Shown piece after piece: positions 16,834 through 24,852 of a DNA stretch of 64,000 nt. Within the stretch, counting starts at the first letter, position 1. The number at the start of each line of letters is the position of its first letter. The stretch comes from Neptunicella marina. GTDB lineage: Bacteria; Pseudomonadota; Gammaproteobacteria; Enterobacterales; Alteromonadaceae. Made by a program: the position numbers and the translations under genes. Where the stretch lies: contig NZ_JACNEP010000001.1 in NCBI RefSeq assembly GCF_014270035.1, forward strand, positions 434,001-498,000. Direction: 5' to 3'. The notes under the pieces are model-generated. The model worked only from the letters and a program-made list of their open reading frames with translations. It searched no databases and was not told where the DNA came from.

Positions 16834-19128
16834 TTAGAAACGATAACCCACGGTTAAACTCACTGTACGCGGGTCACCATAATAACCGATTAACGTGGTA
16901 TCACCTCCGGTACCCGGGCCAGGGTTGTCTGTTGAATATGGCGCAGCCACGTTTACAAACGGATAGTTACCCACCAGATATTCTTTATCCGTCAGGTTTT
17001 TACCATGCAGCCCCACTGACCACTGACCATCTTCGCTGTACCAGTTCAGGCTCATATTAACTAAACCATAACCTTCCTGGGTTAATAAGTTGCCTTTCTC
17101 TACTAACGAATATTTACTGCGATAGTAATAGTTGGTATTCCATACAAAATCGCCCATTTCACTGGAGAAATTGTAATTAAATCCAAGACTTGCCGTGGTT
17201 TTAGGCGTATTGGTGATGGAAAACTGATCGGTTATATCTAACGGCTGACCATCCGGTGTTACCGACTTCACTTCGCTGAACTTAGCGTCGATATAACCTA
17301 AATTGGCATACCATTCTAAATCGTCCGTGGCGAGCACAGTTAATTCAACTTCCGCCCCTGTCGCTTCAGATTTACCCACGTTACCCAAACGTTGGTTGTT
17401 AATGGTTAAATCATCCGGATCAGGAATTAAGGTCACATATTGGCGATCTTTGTGATCGAGCATAAATAAAGTGGCATTAAAACGCACCGTGTCGTTCCAG
17501 TCGCTTTTCATACCCACTTCAAATGAATCAACAATTTCCGGATCGGCTGCTGGCTCATCCGTGGTGGCACGTGGGTTAAATGCACCGGATTTAAAACCTT
17601 GTGCATAACTGGCATATAACATCATATCCGGCGAATACTGATATTCCACCCCTAATTTAGGGGTAAAACGTGACCAGTCAGCATTGTTATCCAGTACAAC
17701 ATGATTGGTAGCATCGACCAGTGCCTGATCACGCACAAAACCGTCGACCCAGCCACTTTGCGGGTACATGGTGCCAAAATACACCCCGTTATATACGGTC
17801 GCATCTTTTTCTTCCTTGGTATAACGGGCACCTGCGGTTAAAGACAGTTTGTCGGTTAAGTCAAATGATCCCTGTACATAGGCAGCGATACTTTTACTAT
17901 TGCTGCACCCTCCCACTTCACTGGTATAACCGTCAAATCCCAGTGCATTACCTAACACATCCAGAATGGCATCGTACTGGCCACAGGAGTCTCCTTTAAA
18001 GTAATACAAGCCCGACACCACTTTTATGCCGTCATCAACATAATTTAACTGAAATTCCTGAGTAAACTGCTCATCGTCATAAATTGCCGGCACATCAAAA
18101 ATGCGCAACGAGGTGTTGTCGAAATCGATATTGGTGGGTGAATAACTTTCACGTTTTGACGTAATCGATTTAAACAGGAAATTATCATTAACATCCCAGT
18201 TTATCGTCAGGCTTACACCCTCGTTTTCAACCTTATTCCAGGTTGGCAAACTGGTATAGGAATCGTATTTACTATCAGGAACCGGCGCATCAGTTAGCAA
18301 ACTAGGCAATAACCGGTAGCCACCTTTCGAATTGGATTTATCTTCAGTATTGTCATAGTTCAAACGCATAAATACATCGTCAGATGCATGATATTCCAGC
18401 GTCAAACGATAGGCCTGTAAATCCTTGTTGTAGTTTTCCTTATCCTGATTAGGCAAAGCGGAGGTTAAAAACTCACCAAACCCATCACGATTTAAATTAG
18501 CGTAAGCAAAACCAAAATAAAGCTTGTCCTGCACCAAAGGTAACTGACCACTCAGTTTAATGTCTTTTTGACCATAGCTACCTACCGTGCCTTTAACCGC
18601 AAGCTCGGTATCACCAGACATGGTTTTAGTAACATATTTAACTGCACCACCTATGGTATTTTTGCCGTATAACGTGCCTTGAGGACCACGCAATACCTCG
18701 ATGCGTTCGACATTTAAAATATCCAGCACAGCGCCCTGGGGACGCGCCATATAAACGTCATCCACATAAATACCGACACCGGGCTCATAACCCCATAATG
18801 GATCTTCCTGACCTACCCCACGAATAAATGCGGTTAAGGTTGAATTGGTACCACGGCTTTTTTGCAAGGTGGTGTTGGGTGACATTTGTTGAATTTCCAC
18901 CACACTGGAAATGCCTTTTTCGGCTAACTCCACCTCTCCGACAGATGTGACGGCAACCGGCACTTCCTGAATACTTTCAGCAGTTTTGCGAGCGGTTACC
19001 TCGATGCGTTCCAATCCTTTTTTCTGGTTTTCTTCCTGAGATTGTTGCTGAGCCAGAGCCAGCGGACTGGCAAGTGCTGCGGCTACTGCAATAGCGCACA
19101 CAGATTGTGTAAAAATCGGCTTAGACAT
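16834..19128 (-). CDS. TonB-dependent receptor of the probable PHB/3-hydroxybutyrate locus
   Basis: A 764-residue outer-membrane receptor. It has a cleavable signal peptide (ending SPLALAQQQ), a TonB box/plug start (IEVTARKTAESIQEVPVAVT), the plug motif VEVLRGPQGTLYGKNTIGGA, and a beta-barrel ending in TVSLTVGYRF. GAGGAA precedes the ATG. It is transcribed divergently from the permease and hydrolase genes at 19405-23662, sharing a 276-bp regulatory region with a 14-bp palindrome. By context it may bring hydroxyalkanoate oligomers across the outer membrane; the sequence alone does not give the substrate. Confidence 0.9.
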   Translation of the reverse strand: MSKPIFTQSVCAIAVAAALASPLALAQQQSQEENQKKGLERIEVTARKTAESIQEVPVAVTSVGEVELAEKGISSVVEIQQMSPNTTLQKSRGTNSTLTAFIRGVGQEDPLWGYEPGVGIYVDDVYMARPQGAVLDILNVERIEVLRGPQGTLYGKNTIGGAVKYVTKTMSGDTELAVKGTVGSYGQKDIKLSGQLPLVQDKLYFGFAYANLNRDGFGEFLTSALPNQDKENYNKDLQAYRLTLEYHASDDVFMRLNYDNTEDKSNSKGGYRLLPSLLTDAPVPDSKYDSYTSLPTWNKVENEGVSLTINWDVNDNFLFKSITSKRESYSPTNIDFDNTSLRIFDVPAIYDDEQFTQEFQLNYVDDGIKVVSGLYYFKGDSCGQYDAILDVLGNALGFDGYTSEVGGCSNSKSIAAYVQGSFDLTDKLSLTAGARYTKEEKDATVYNGVYFGTMYPQSGWVDGFVRDQALVDATNHVVLDNNADWSRFTPKLGVEYQYSPDMMLYASYAQGFKSGAFNPRATTDEPAADPEIVDSFEVGMKSDWNDTVRFNATLFMLDHKDRQYVTLIPDPDDLTINNQRLGNVGKSEATGAEVELTVLATDDLEWYANLGYIDAKFSEVKSVTPDGQPLDITDQFSITNTPKTTASLGFNYNFSSEMGDFVWNTNYYYRSKYSLVEKGNLLTQEGYGLVNMSLNWYSEDGQWSVGLHGKNLTDKEYLVGNYPFVNVAAPYSTDNPGPGTGGDTTLIGYYGDPRTVSLTVGYRF

Positions 19129-19224
19129 GTTTGTTCCTCTATACCTGTATTGTTATGGTTTTGGCATTTGTAGTTGTACGGTCACGACAAACATTAACGT
19201 ATTTTTAACAAATGGTAAGCTGTA

Positions 19225-19238
19225 CCATAGTACTATGG
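19225..19238. promoter_or_regulatory. Perfect 14-bp palindrome, candidate operator
   Basis: CCATAGTACTATGG is its own reverse complement and lies in the shared upstream region of the divergent TonB receptor (start 19128) and permease (start 19405). Its form suits a dimeric repressor controlling both directions. No regulator gene is in this cluster, so the binding protein is unknown. Confidence 0.5.
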
Positions 19239-19404
19239 CGCAAGGTATCGAAGTTATCGCATTATCTCTACGGCCTTGAATAACAGGGCTATATCCACGC
19301 ATTTGTTTCGCTTCGGTCAAAGCTTTATCAATGCTGGTAATTGGTTTAATTAACAACTGATTTACCGCACATAAAAATAACACTATCACCAAGGACAATA
19401 CATT

Positions 19405-20700
19405 ATGTTGAGTTTACTGGGGCTGGTAGGTGGGCTGATTTTACTGATTTGGCTGACCATTCGTGGCATGAATCTTTTTATTGCCGCACCTTTTTGTGCC
19501 CTAATCGTTGCCTTAAGCAGCAACATGCCGGTTTTTATAGGTGACACTAACTTTGTCGCCACGTATATGGCGGGTTTTTCCGGCTTTATCGCTTCGTGGT
19601 TTTTTATGTTTTTGCTGGGATCTTTGTTTGGCAAATTTATGGAAGATACCGGTGCAGCCGATTCCATAGCCAACTGGATCGTCAATAAACTCGGTATGAA
19701 ACATGCTGTAGCTGCCGTGGTTTTAGCCTGTGCTTTATTAACATATGGTGGCGTGAGCGTATTTGTGGTGGCCTTTTCAGTTTACCCTATGGCGCTAAGT
19801 TTGTTTAAAGATGCCAATTTACCCCGTCGCTTTATCCCTGCTGCGCTGGCATTTGGTTCAGTGACCTTCACTATGACCTCGGCTGGTTCACCGGAAATCC
19901 AAAACTGGATCCCAATTAAATATTTAGGAACGTCCCCCTTCGCTGCCTGGGAAGTGAGCTTAGTGGTTGCCATTTTCATGGCGAGTTTTGGATACTGGTG
20001 GCTAAAACGCATGATTGGCAAAGCTGTTGCCAACGGTGAATGTTTCGAAAAGCGTGAAGGCGATACCTTTGCCAGCGAGCGTGATTACCCTCACCCACTC
20101 ACCGGTCTACTGCCGCTTATTGTGGTTCTTGTATTGTCATTTACCCTGCATGAAGCACTACAGCAACTGGCGTTAATTGTTGCGTTAGGTGGTGGCGTAT
20201 TATGTTTATTGCTTATCAATTACAAACATTTCACCAATTTAAATAATGCCATTAGTTTAGGCACCACAGGTGCACTGGTTGCAATTGGTAATACTGCGGC
20301 AGTTGTCGGTTTTGGCACTATTGCTAAGTCAACCGATGCCTTTCAAATGGCGGTTGAAGTTATGACGCAACTGCCTGGCAACGAGCTAATTGGTGCCGCA
20401 GTAGCGGTGAGTGTGATCGCCGGCTTAACGGGTTCTGCTTCAGGTGGACAAGCGATCGCTCTGCCTCTGATCGCTCCACATTATATTGATCAGGGAGTTG
20501 ATCCTGAACAATTACATCGCATCGTATCCATTTCTTCCGGCGCGCTCGATTCTTTGCCGCATAACGGATATGTAGTGACAACCATACGTGCCATTTGCAA
20601 CGAAACTCACCAACAGGCTTACTGGGCAGTCGGTGCGTTAACTGTGGTAATTCCGTTAATTGGATTAGCCATGGCAGTGGCTTTATTTAACTGGTTTTAA
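19405..20700 (+). CDS. GntP-family permease, possibly for 3-hydroxybutyrate
   Basis: A 431-residue inner-membrane transporter with about 12 helices. Its organisation (opening MLSLLGLVGGLILLIWLTIR; conserved LTYGGVSVFVVAFSVYPMAL; late GLTGSASGGQAIALPLIAP and SGALDSLPHNGYVVTT) matches the GntP/COG2610 family of gluconate and organic-acid proton symporters. Some relatives are annotated as D-3-hydroxybutyrate permeases, and the neighbouring PHB depolymerase and 3-hydroxybutyrate dehydrogenase genes make that the likely substrate here. It is the first gene of a rightward operon with very short spacings. Confidence 0.85.
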   Translation: MLSLLGLVGGLILLIWLTIRGMNLFIAAPFCALIVALSSNMPVFIGDTNFVATYMAGFSGFIASWFFMFLLGSLFGKFMEDTGAADSIANWIVNKLGMKHAVAAVVLACALLTYGGVSVFVVAFSVYPMALSLFKDANLPRRFIPAALAFGSVTFTMTSAGSPEIQNWIPIKYLGTSPFAAWEVSLVVAIFMASFGYWWLKRMIGKAVANGECFEKREGDTFASERDYPHPLTGLLPLIVVLVLSFTLHEALQQLALIVALGGGVLCLLLINYKHFTNLNNAISLGTTGALVAIGNTAAVVGFGTIAKSTDAFQMAVEVMTQLPGNELIGAAVAVSVIAGLTGSASGGQAIALPLIAPHYIDQGVDPEQLHRIVSISSGALDSLPHNGYVVTTIRAICNETHQQAYWAVGALTVVIPLIGLAMAVALFNWF

Positions 20701-20712
20701 AGGATGTTTTTT

Positions 20713-21918
20713 ATGCGGTTAAGACAAGGTAACCCCTTCTTAATCTTCACTGTTTTTTTGGCTTTGCTGGCTGGCTTACAGCCAGTTAAAGCCAGTGAAC
20801 GACTCGTCGAAAAACAGCGTTTCTCAATGCCGGCTTTTACTACCTTCAATGGCAGTACTATTAAAAATTTACAGGTAGGATTTGAGAGCTACGGAAAGCT
20901 AAACCGGGAAAAGTCCAACGTTATATTAATCACCCATTATTTTAGTGGTAGTTCACACGCCGCAGGCAAATACAGCCAAAGTGATGCCAAACCCGGTTAT
21001 TGGGATACCATTATCGGGCCCGGTAAAGCGATTGATACCAATCAGTATTTTGTGATTAGTGTCGATACTTTGGTGAATTTAAACGTTGGTGATAAAAACG
21101 TGATCACCACAGGACCTGCCAGTATCAATCCTGATACGGGTAAACCTTATGGTTTAAGCTTTCCCGTAGTGACCATTCGCGACTTTGTGAATGTGCAAAA
21201 AGCGGTACTGGAAAGCCTGGGCATTGATTCCTTATACGCAGTTATTGGCGCCTCAATGGGCTCGATGCAAGCGCTGGACTGGGCTGTGGCTTATCCCGAC
21301 AAAGTGCCACGCATGATTTCAGTAATCGGCAGTGGCGAGGCCGATGCGTGGACGACGCTTGCACTGGAGCAATGGACATTACCTATCAAACTCGATCCTA
21401 ACTGGAACAAGGGTGACTATTATAGTCGCACACCACCAATGGAAGGATTAACCGCGTCTTTAATGATGTTGACTCAGCAGGCACTTCACCCTGAATTTAT
21501 CAATGCAGCAAATCCGCATCATAACGCGCTTGATAACAAGGTCTTAAACGACATTAACCAATCACCCGCGGTGGTTGATTGGTTAAGAACCATGGCTGAA
21601 AAACGTGCACAAACCAGCGATGCCAATCATTTATTGTATTTAGTTCGCGCCAACCAGCTATATATCGCCGGACATAACAAAGCACTAAATGAAGCGCTAA
21701 AAGCAGTAAAAGCCCGTTGCCTGTTTTTACCTTCCAACAATGACTTATTGTTGATGCCCTACATGGCCAGACAGGTACACAACCGTTTACTTGAATTACA
21801 CAAACACAGTTATCTTACTGAGATTCAGGGCAATGCCGGACACTTAAACGGCCTTAGCCATATTCAGTCTCAGGCGAATACCATCGCGGCATTTTTAGCC
21901 GATAAGGAACTTCCATGA
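20713..21918 (+). CDS. Secreted MetX-like alpha/beta hydrolase
   Basis: A 401-residue protein with a signal peptide (cleavage near KAS-ER, about residue 27). The mature part follows the homoserine acetyltransferase (MetX) pattern, including TGPASINPDTGKPYG, the nucleophile elbow IGASMGSMQALDW (S181), and late Asp and His positions (SNNDLLL, GNAGHLNGL). A secreted protein is unlikely to make O-acetylhomoserine. Beside a PHB depolymerase it more plausibly cleaves hydroxybutyrate oligomers or esters (inference). The start at 20713 has AGGA 8 bases upstream; an ATG at 20704 overlaps that ribosome site. Its stop overlaps the next start (ATGA). Confidence 0.8.
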   Translation: MRLRQGNPFLIFTVFLALLAGLQPVKASERLVEKQRFSMPAFTTFNGSTIKNLQVGFESYGKLNREKSNVILITHYFSGSSHAAGKYSQSDAKPGYWDTIIGPGKAIDTNQYFVISVDTLVNLNVGDKNVITTGPASINPDTGKPYGLSFPVVTIRDFVNVQKAVLESLGIDSLYAVIGASMGSMQALDWAVAYPDKVPRMISVIGSGEADAWTTLALEQWTLPIKLDPNWNKGDYYSRTPPMEGLTASLMMLTQQALHPEFINAANPHHNALDNKVLNDINQSPAVVDWLRTMAEKRAQTSDANHLLYLVRANQLYIAGHNKALNEALKAVKARCLFLPSNNDLLLMPYMARQVHNRLLELHKHSYLTEIQGNAGHLNGLSHIQSQANTIAAFLADKELP

Positions 21919-22895
21919 CACTAGGTCAACTCACTCTGGCATCACTTTTTATTGCTGGTACTGCGGCTGCTGACATCCCTAAATTAAATCTGGATACCAC
22001 ACACATCAGCGTGTCAGGTTTATCCAGTGGTGGTTACATGGCTAACCAGTTTCATATCGCCCACTCTGCATGGGTAACGGGTGCAGGTATCATTTCTGCT
22101 GGCCCCTACTATTGTGCCAAAGGTGATATTTTCACGGCGCTTGGTCAATGCGTAAATAAGATGGAAACGCCAGTCGATCTGGCTGCGTTAAATGCTCAAT
22201 TAAAAGACTGGGAAAAACAAGGCAAAGTCGATGGGTTAATCAACCTTAAACATGACAAAGTGTGGTTATTACACGGCACAAAGGATACGCGAGTTATTCA
22301 GGCGGTCACTGACAAACTGGCTGAGCAATACCGCCAGTTAATGCCGACAGAAAACCTACAATATTCCAGTAATAAACCTTTTGCGCATCACTTCCCAACA
22401 AAAGACAAAGGCAGTAAGTGTGATGTATCCGAAGCGCCATTTATTGGTAATTGTGATTACAACGCTGCCAGTGACATGCTGGATTTTATTGCCTCCTCGC
22501 CGGAAGCAGACAATCAAAACGGTAAATTATATGAATTTAACCAGCATCAGTTAGGTGGAGATGCTGCAATCAGCTTAGCGGATACCGGCTATGTATTTAT
22601 ACCGCAAAACTGTGAACAAGGCGCGCAATGTAAGGTACATGTCAGTTTCCATGGTTGTAACCAGAATGCCGAAGCGGTCGGCGATGCTTACACAACAAAA
22701 ACCGGCATAAATCAATGGGCCGCCACACACAATACTGTGGTGCTTTATCCGCAAACTAAAAAGAGCACGGTAATGCCGCTAAACCCACAAGCATGCTGGG
22801 ATTGGTGGGGATATACCGATGCTAACTATGCCACTAAAGACGGCCAGCAAATAAAAGCAGTAAGTAATATGGTCCATGCATTGGAGGCTAAGTAA
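21915..22895 (+). CDS. Secreted poly(3-hydroxybutyrate) depolymerase, catalytic domain only
   Basis: A 326-residue secreted hydrolase with a signal peptide (FIAGTAAAD). The lipase box GLSSGGYMANQ (S37 in GLSSG) lies close to the mature N-terminus, as in type 2 catalytic-domain short-chain PHA depolymerases. The later conserved segments VHVSFHGCNQ and ACWDWWGY also fit. No substrate-binding or linker domain follows the catalytic part, so it may act on amorphous polymer or soluble oligomers more than on crystalline granules. It overlaps its neighbours by a few bases on both sides, showing tight operon packing. Confidence 0.88.
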   Translation: MTLGQLTLASLFIAGTAAADIPKLNLDTTHISVSGLSSGGYMANQFHIAHSAWVTGAGIISAGPYYCAKGDIFTALGQCVNKMETPVDLAALNAQLKDWEKQGKVDGLINLKHDKVWLLHGTKDTRVIQAVTDKLAEQYRQLMPTENLQYSSNKPFAHHFPTKDKGSKCDVSEAPFIGNCDYNAASDMLDFIASSPEADNQNGKLYEFNQHQLGGDAAISLADTGYVFIPQNCEQGAQCKVHVSFHGCNQNAEAVGDAYTTKTGINQWAATHNTVVLYPQTKKSTVMPLNPQACWDWWGYTDANYATKDGQQIKAVSNMVHALEAK

Positions 22896-23662
22896 TGTCA
22901 GCTTACACCATTTTAATCACAGGCGCGGCCAGCGGTATAGGGTTGGGCATAGCAGAACATTTAGGCGACTTGGGCCATAAACTGATTCTCGCAGACCTAA
23001 ATATTGATGCCGCACGTGCAAGTGCCGAGAAATTAAAAGCAAATGGCGTTGCAGCCAGCGCCATTTCACTGAATGTGGCAGATATGTCACAAATTGCCAG
23101 ATTAGATGAATTAACTGGCGGCGCTAATATTGATGTGCTGATTAACAACGCCGGCATTCAGCATGTGAGTAAACTGGAAGATTTTCCGGCAGATAAATGG
23201 CAACAACTTATCAATGTTATGTTGGTGGGCCCTGCTATGCTCACTCAAGCTGTATTGCCGGGCATGAAACAACGCAACTTTGGACGCATTATTAATGTGG
23301 GTTCAATTCATTCACTGGTTGCCTCACCGTTTAAATCTGCATATGTTGCAGCTAAACACGGGTTACTGGGTTTCTCAAAAGTACTGGCACTGGAAACCGG
23401 TGAATTTAACATTACCACCAATACTCTGTGTCCTTCCTATGTTAAAACGCCTTTGGTTGAACAACAAATCGCAGCACAAGCCAAAGAAAACAACATGAGC
23501 GAACAGGATGTTGTAAATAAAATCATGCTGGAGCCTATGCCCAAAAAGTCCTTTATTGGACTGGATGAACTGGCAGGCACAGCGGCGTTTTTACTCACTG
23601 ACGCCGCGAAAAATATCACCGGACAGACCATGGTGCTGGATGGTGGCTGGGTAGCACGATAA
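22895..23662 (+). CDS. D-3-hydroxybutyrate dehydrogenase (SDR family)
   Basis: A 255-residue short-chain dehydrogenase that would oxidise 3-hydroxybutyrate to acetoacetate with NAD+. It has the Rossmann motif TGAASGIG (10-17), NNAGIQH, and the catalytic S137, Y150 and K154 (SAYVAAKHG). The segments VASPFKSAYVAAKHG and MVLDGGW are characteristic of the bacterial 3-hydroxybutyrate dehydrogenase subfamily. It is the last gene of the operon, starting within the stop of the PHB depolymerase (TAATG), and completes the pathway from polymer to central metabolism. Confidence 0.9.
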   Translation: MSAYTILITGAASGIGLGIAEHLGDLGHKLILADLNIDAARASAEKLKANGVAASAISLNVADMSQIARLDELTGGANIDVLINNAGIQHVSKLEDFPADKWQQLINVMLVGPAMLTQAVLPGMKQRNFGRIINVGSIHSLVASPFKSAYVAAKHGLLGFSKVLALETGEFNITTNTLCPSYVKTPLVEQQIAAQAKENNMSEQDVVNKIMLEPMPKKSFIGLDELAGTAAFLLTDAAKNITGQTMVLDGGWVAR

Positions 23663-23831
23663 GGAATCATTAAACACTCATTGCAGCACAAACGTTCTGA
23701 TTCTGGCAGTGACTGAACAAAAATTTGATAAATGTAACAATTTATTATATTTTTCTGCCCCCATTTAAAATGGGTAGAATTAGCAGTATGGTTAAACCAT
23801 ACAATGGATTTGCTAACGAATAAGGACGTTT

Positions 23832-24269
23832 GTGAAGTTTATTCAGTTGACCGCCCCCAGACTGGGCATCAGAAGTTTTGTCACCTTCCTCGGGTTAGCC
23901 ATTATTATGGCGATCATCTTTATTTTAACCGGTAGTTACGGCAGCTTTAGTGATATTTTAATGTCGTGCACTATGTCCGGCCTAATCAGCTGGTTGCTGT
24001 GGGTTTCGATACGTTTACTTAACGACAACAATGTTAATATAAAACGCCTGCAATATATGTTATCCAGCGGCTGTTACAGTTTACTGCTGATTGCCAATAA
24101 TCATCATCCTGCCATTGAAGGTTTGCATCAACAACTCTCGGTGCAAATTGGAATAAATATAGTGAGTGTACAAAATGTTTGTGCTTTTTTAATTGGCGCA
24201 ATAATTGGGCTGACGGTTTATCTAGTGACAGTTAGCTTGCAAGTCGATCCAGACAACACAGCGGCTTAA
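23832..24269 (+). CDS. Small multispanning membrane protein, unknown
   Basis: I do not recognise a family. The 145-residue product begins at GTG (23832) with AAGGA upstream, has about four hydrophobic segments (near 15-38, 42-63, 75-93 and 112-135), and ends in a short hydrophilic tail. The stop codon lies in the loop of the following terminator. It stands alone between the 3-hydroxybutyrate dehydrogenase operon and a convergent DUF2058 gene, 169 bp after the former, so it probably has its own promoter. Confidence 0.65.
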   Translation: MKFIQLTAPRLGIRSFVTFLGLAIIMAIIFILTGSYGSFSDILMSCTMSGLISWLLWVSIRLLNDNNVNIKRLQYMLSSGCYSLLLIANNHHPAIEGLHQQLSVQIGINIVSVQNVCAFLIGAIIGLTVYLVTVSLQVDPDNTAA

Positions 24270-24290
24270 AAGCCGCTGTGTTTTGTTTTT
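24255..24290 (+). terminator. Terminator whose loop contains a stop codon
   Basis: CACAGCGGCTT-aa-AAGCCGCTGTG followed by TTTTGTTTTT. The TAA of the upstream membrane-protein gene (24267-24269) is at the apex, so coding sequence forms the 5' arm. Confidence 0.88.
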
Positions 24291-24298
24291 CATGCTGA

Positions 24299-24850
24299 TT
24301 ACCACACCAGATCATCTGGTATTTCATAATCTGCATACCAGTCTTTTTCTTCTTCAGTAAGGTTATTATTTTCTTCCAGTTGGTCAGCACGATATAACAC
24401 TGATTGTTCATCACGCTGAGCGATTTTTTCTGCCACCTGAGTTGGCACCAGCTCATAACCACCTTGAAACTTAACGATTGCCAACAGTCCGCGCGTAATA
24501 TGTTTATGGGTTTTATCATCCACATACATATGTTTTACCTTAGTACCATCAGTAAAATTACAGGCGATATCGCCATTTCCTTTTGGCTGTTTATTCAATT
24601 GAATAAGCTGTTTAATTTGCGCCTTTACTGCCTTTTCGTCAGCCTTCGCCTTTGCTTGCTGGTTAAGTGTTTTATCCTTTTGCTGCTTGGCTTTTAATTG
24701 CTCAGCCGCCAGCTTTTTAGCTTCATCTTCAATTTGAACATTGTGATGTTGCCTGGCTTTAACCTGCTTATGTTTTTCTTTTTTGATTTGGTTGGCCTTT
24801 TTTTTATCAGCCAACCCTGCTTTCAAAAGCTGTTCCTGTAACGATGACAT
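24299..24850 (-). CDS. DUF2058 protein (YaiL-like)
   Basis: A 183-residue protein. The first 90 residues are a highly charged Lys/Gln-rich helix, probably a coiled coil (LADKKKANQIKKEKHKQVKA). The C-terminal part (HMYVDDKTHKHITRGLLAIV, YELVPTQVAEKIAQRD) matches DUF2058/YaiL, sometimes described as nucleoprotein- or polynucleotide-associated. Its role is not established. It starts 3 bp after topA in the same direction and is probably co-transcribed with it. Confidence 0.85.
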   Translation of the reverse strand: MSSLQEQLLKAGLADKKKANQIKKEKHKQVKARQHHNVQIEDEAKKLAAEQLKAKQQKDKTLNQQAKAKADEKAVKAQIKQLIQLNKQPKGNGDIACNFTDGTKVKHMYVDDKTHKHITRGLLAIVKFQGGYELVPTQVAEKIAQRDEQSVLYRADQLEENNNLTEEEKDWYADYEIPDDLVW

Positions 24851-24852
24851 AA

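Noticed and set aside
19153-19398. Small minus-strand open frame in the divergent PHB-locus intergenic region
   Set aside because: It covers the promoter region and the palindrome, has no ribosome site and no recognisable product.
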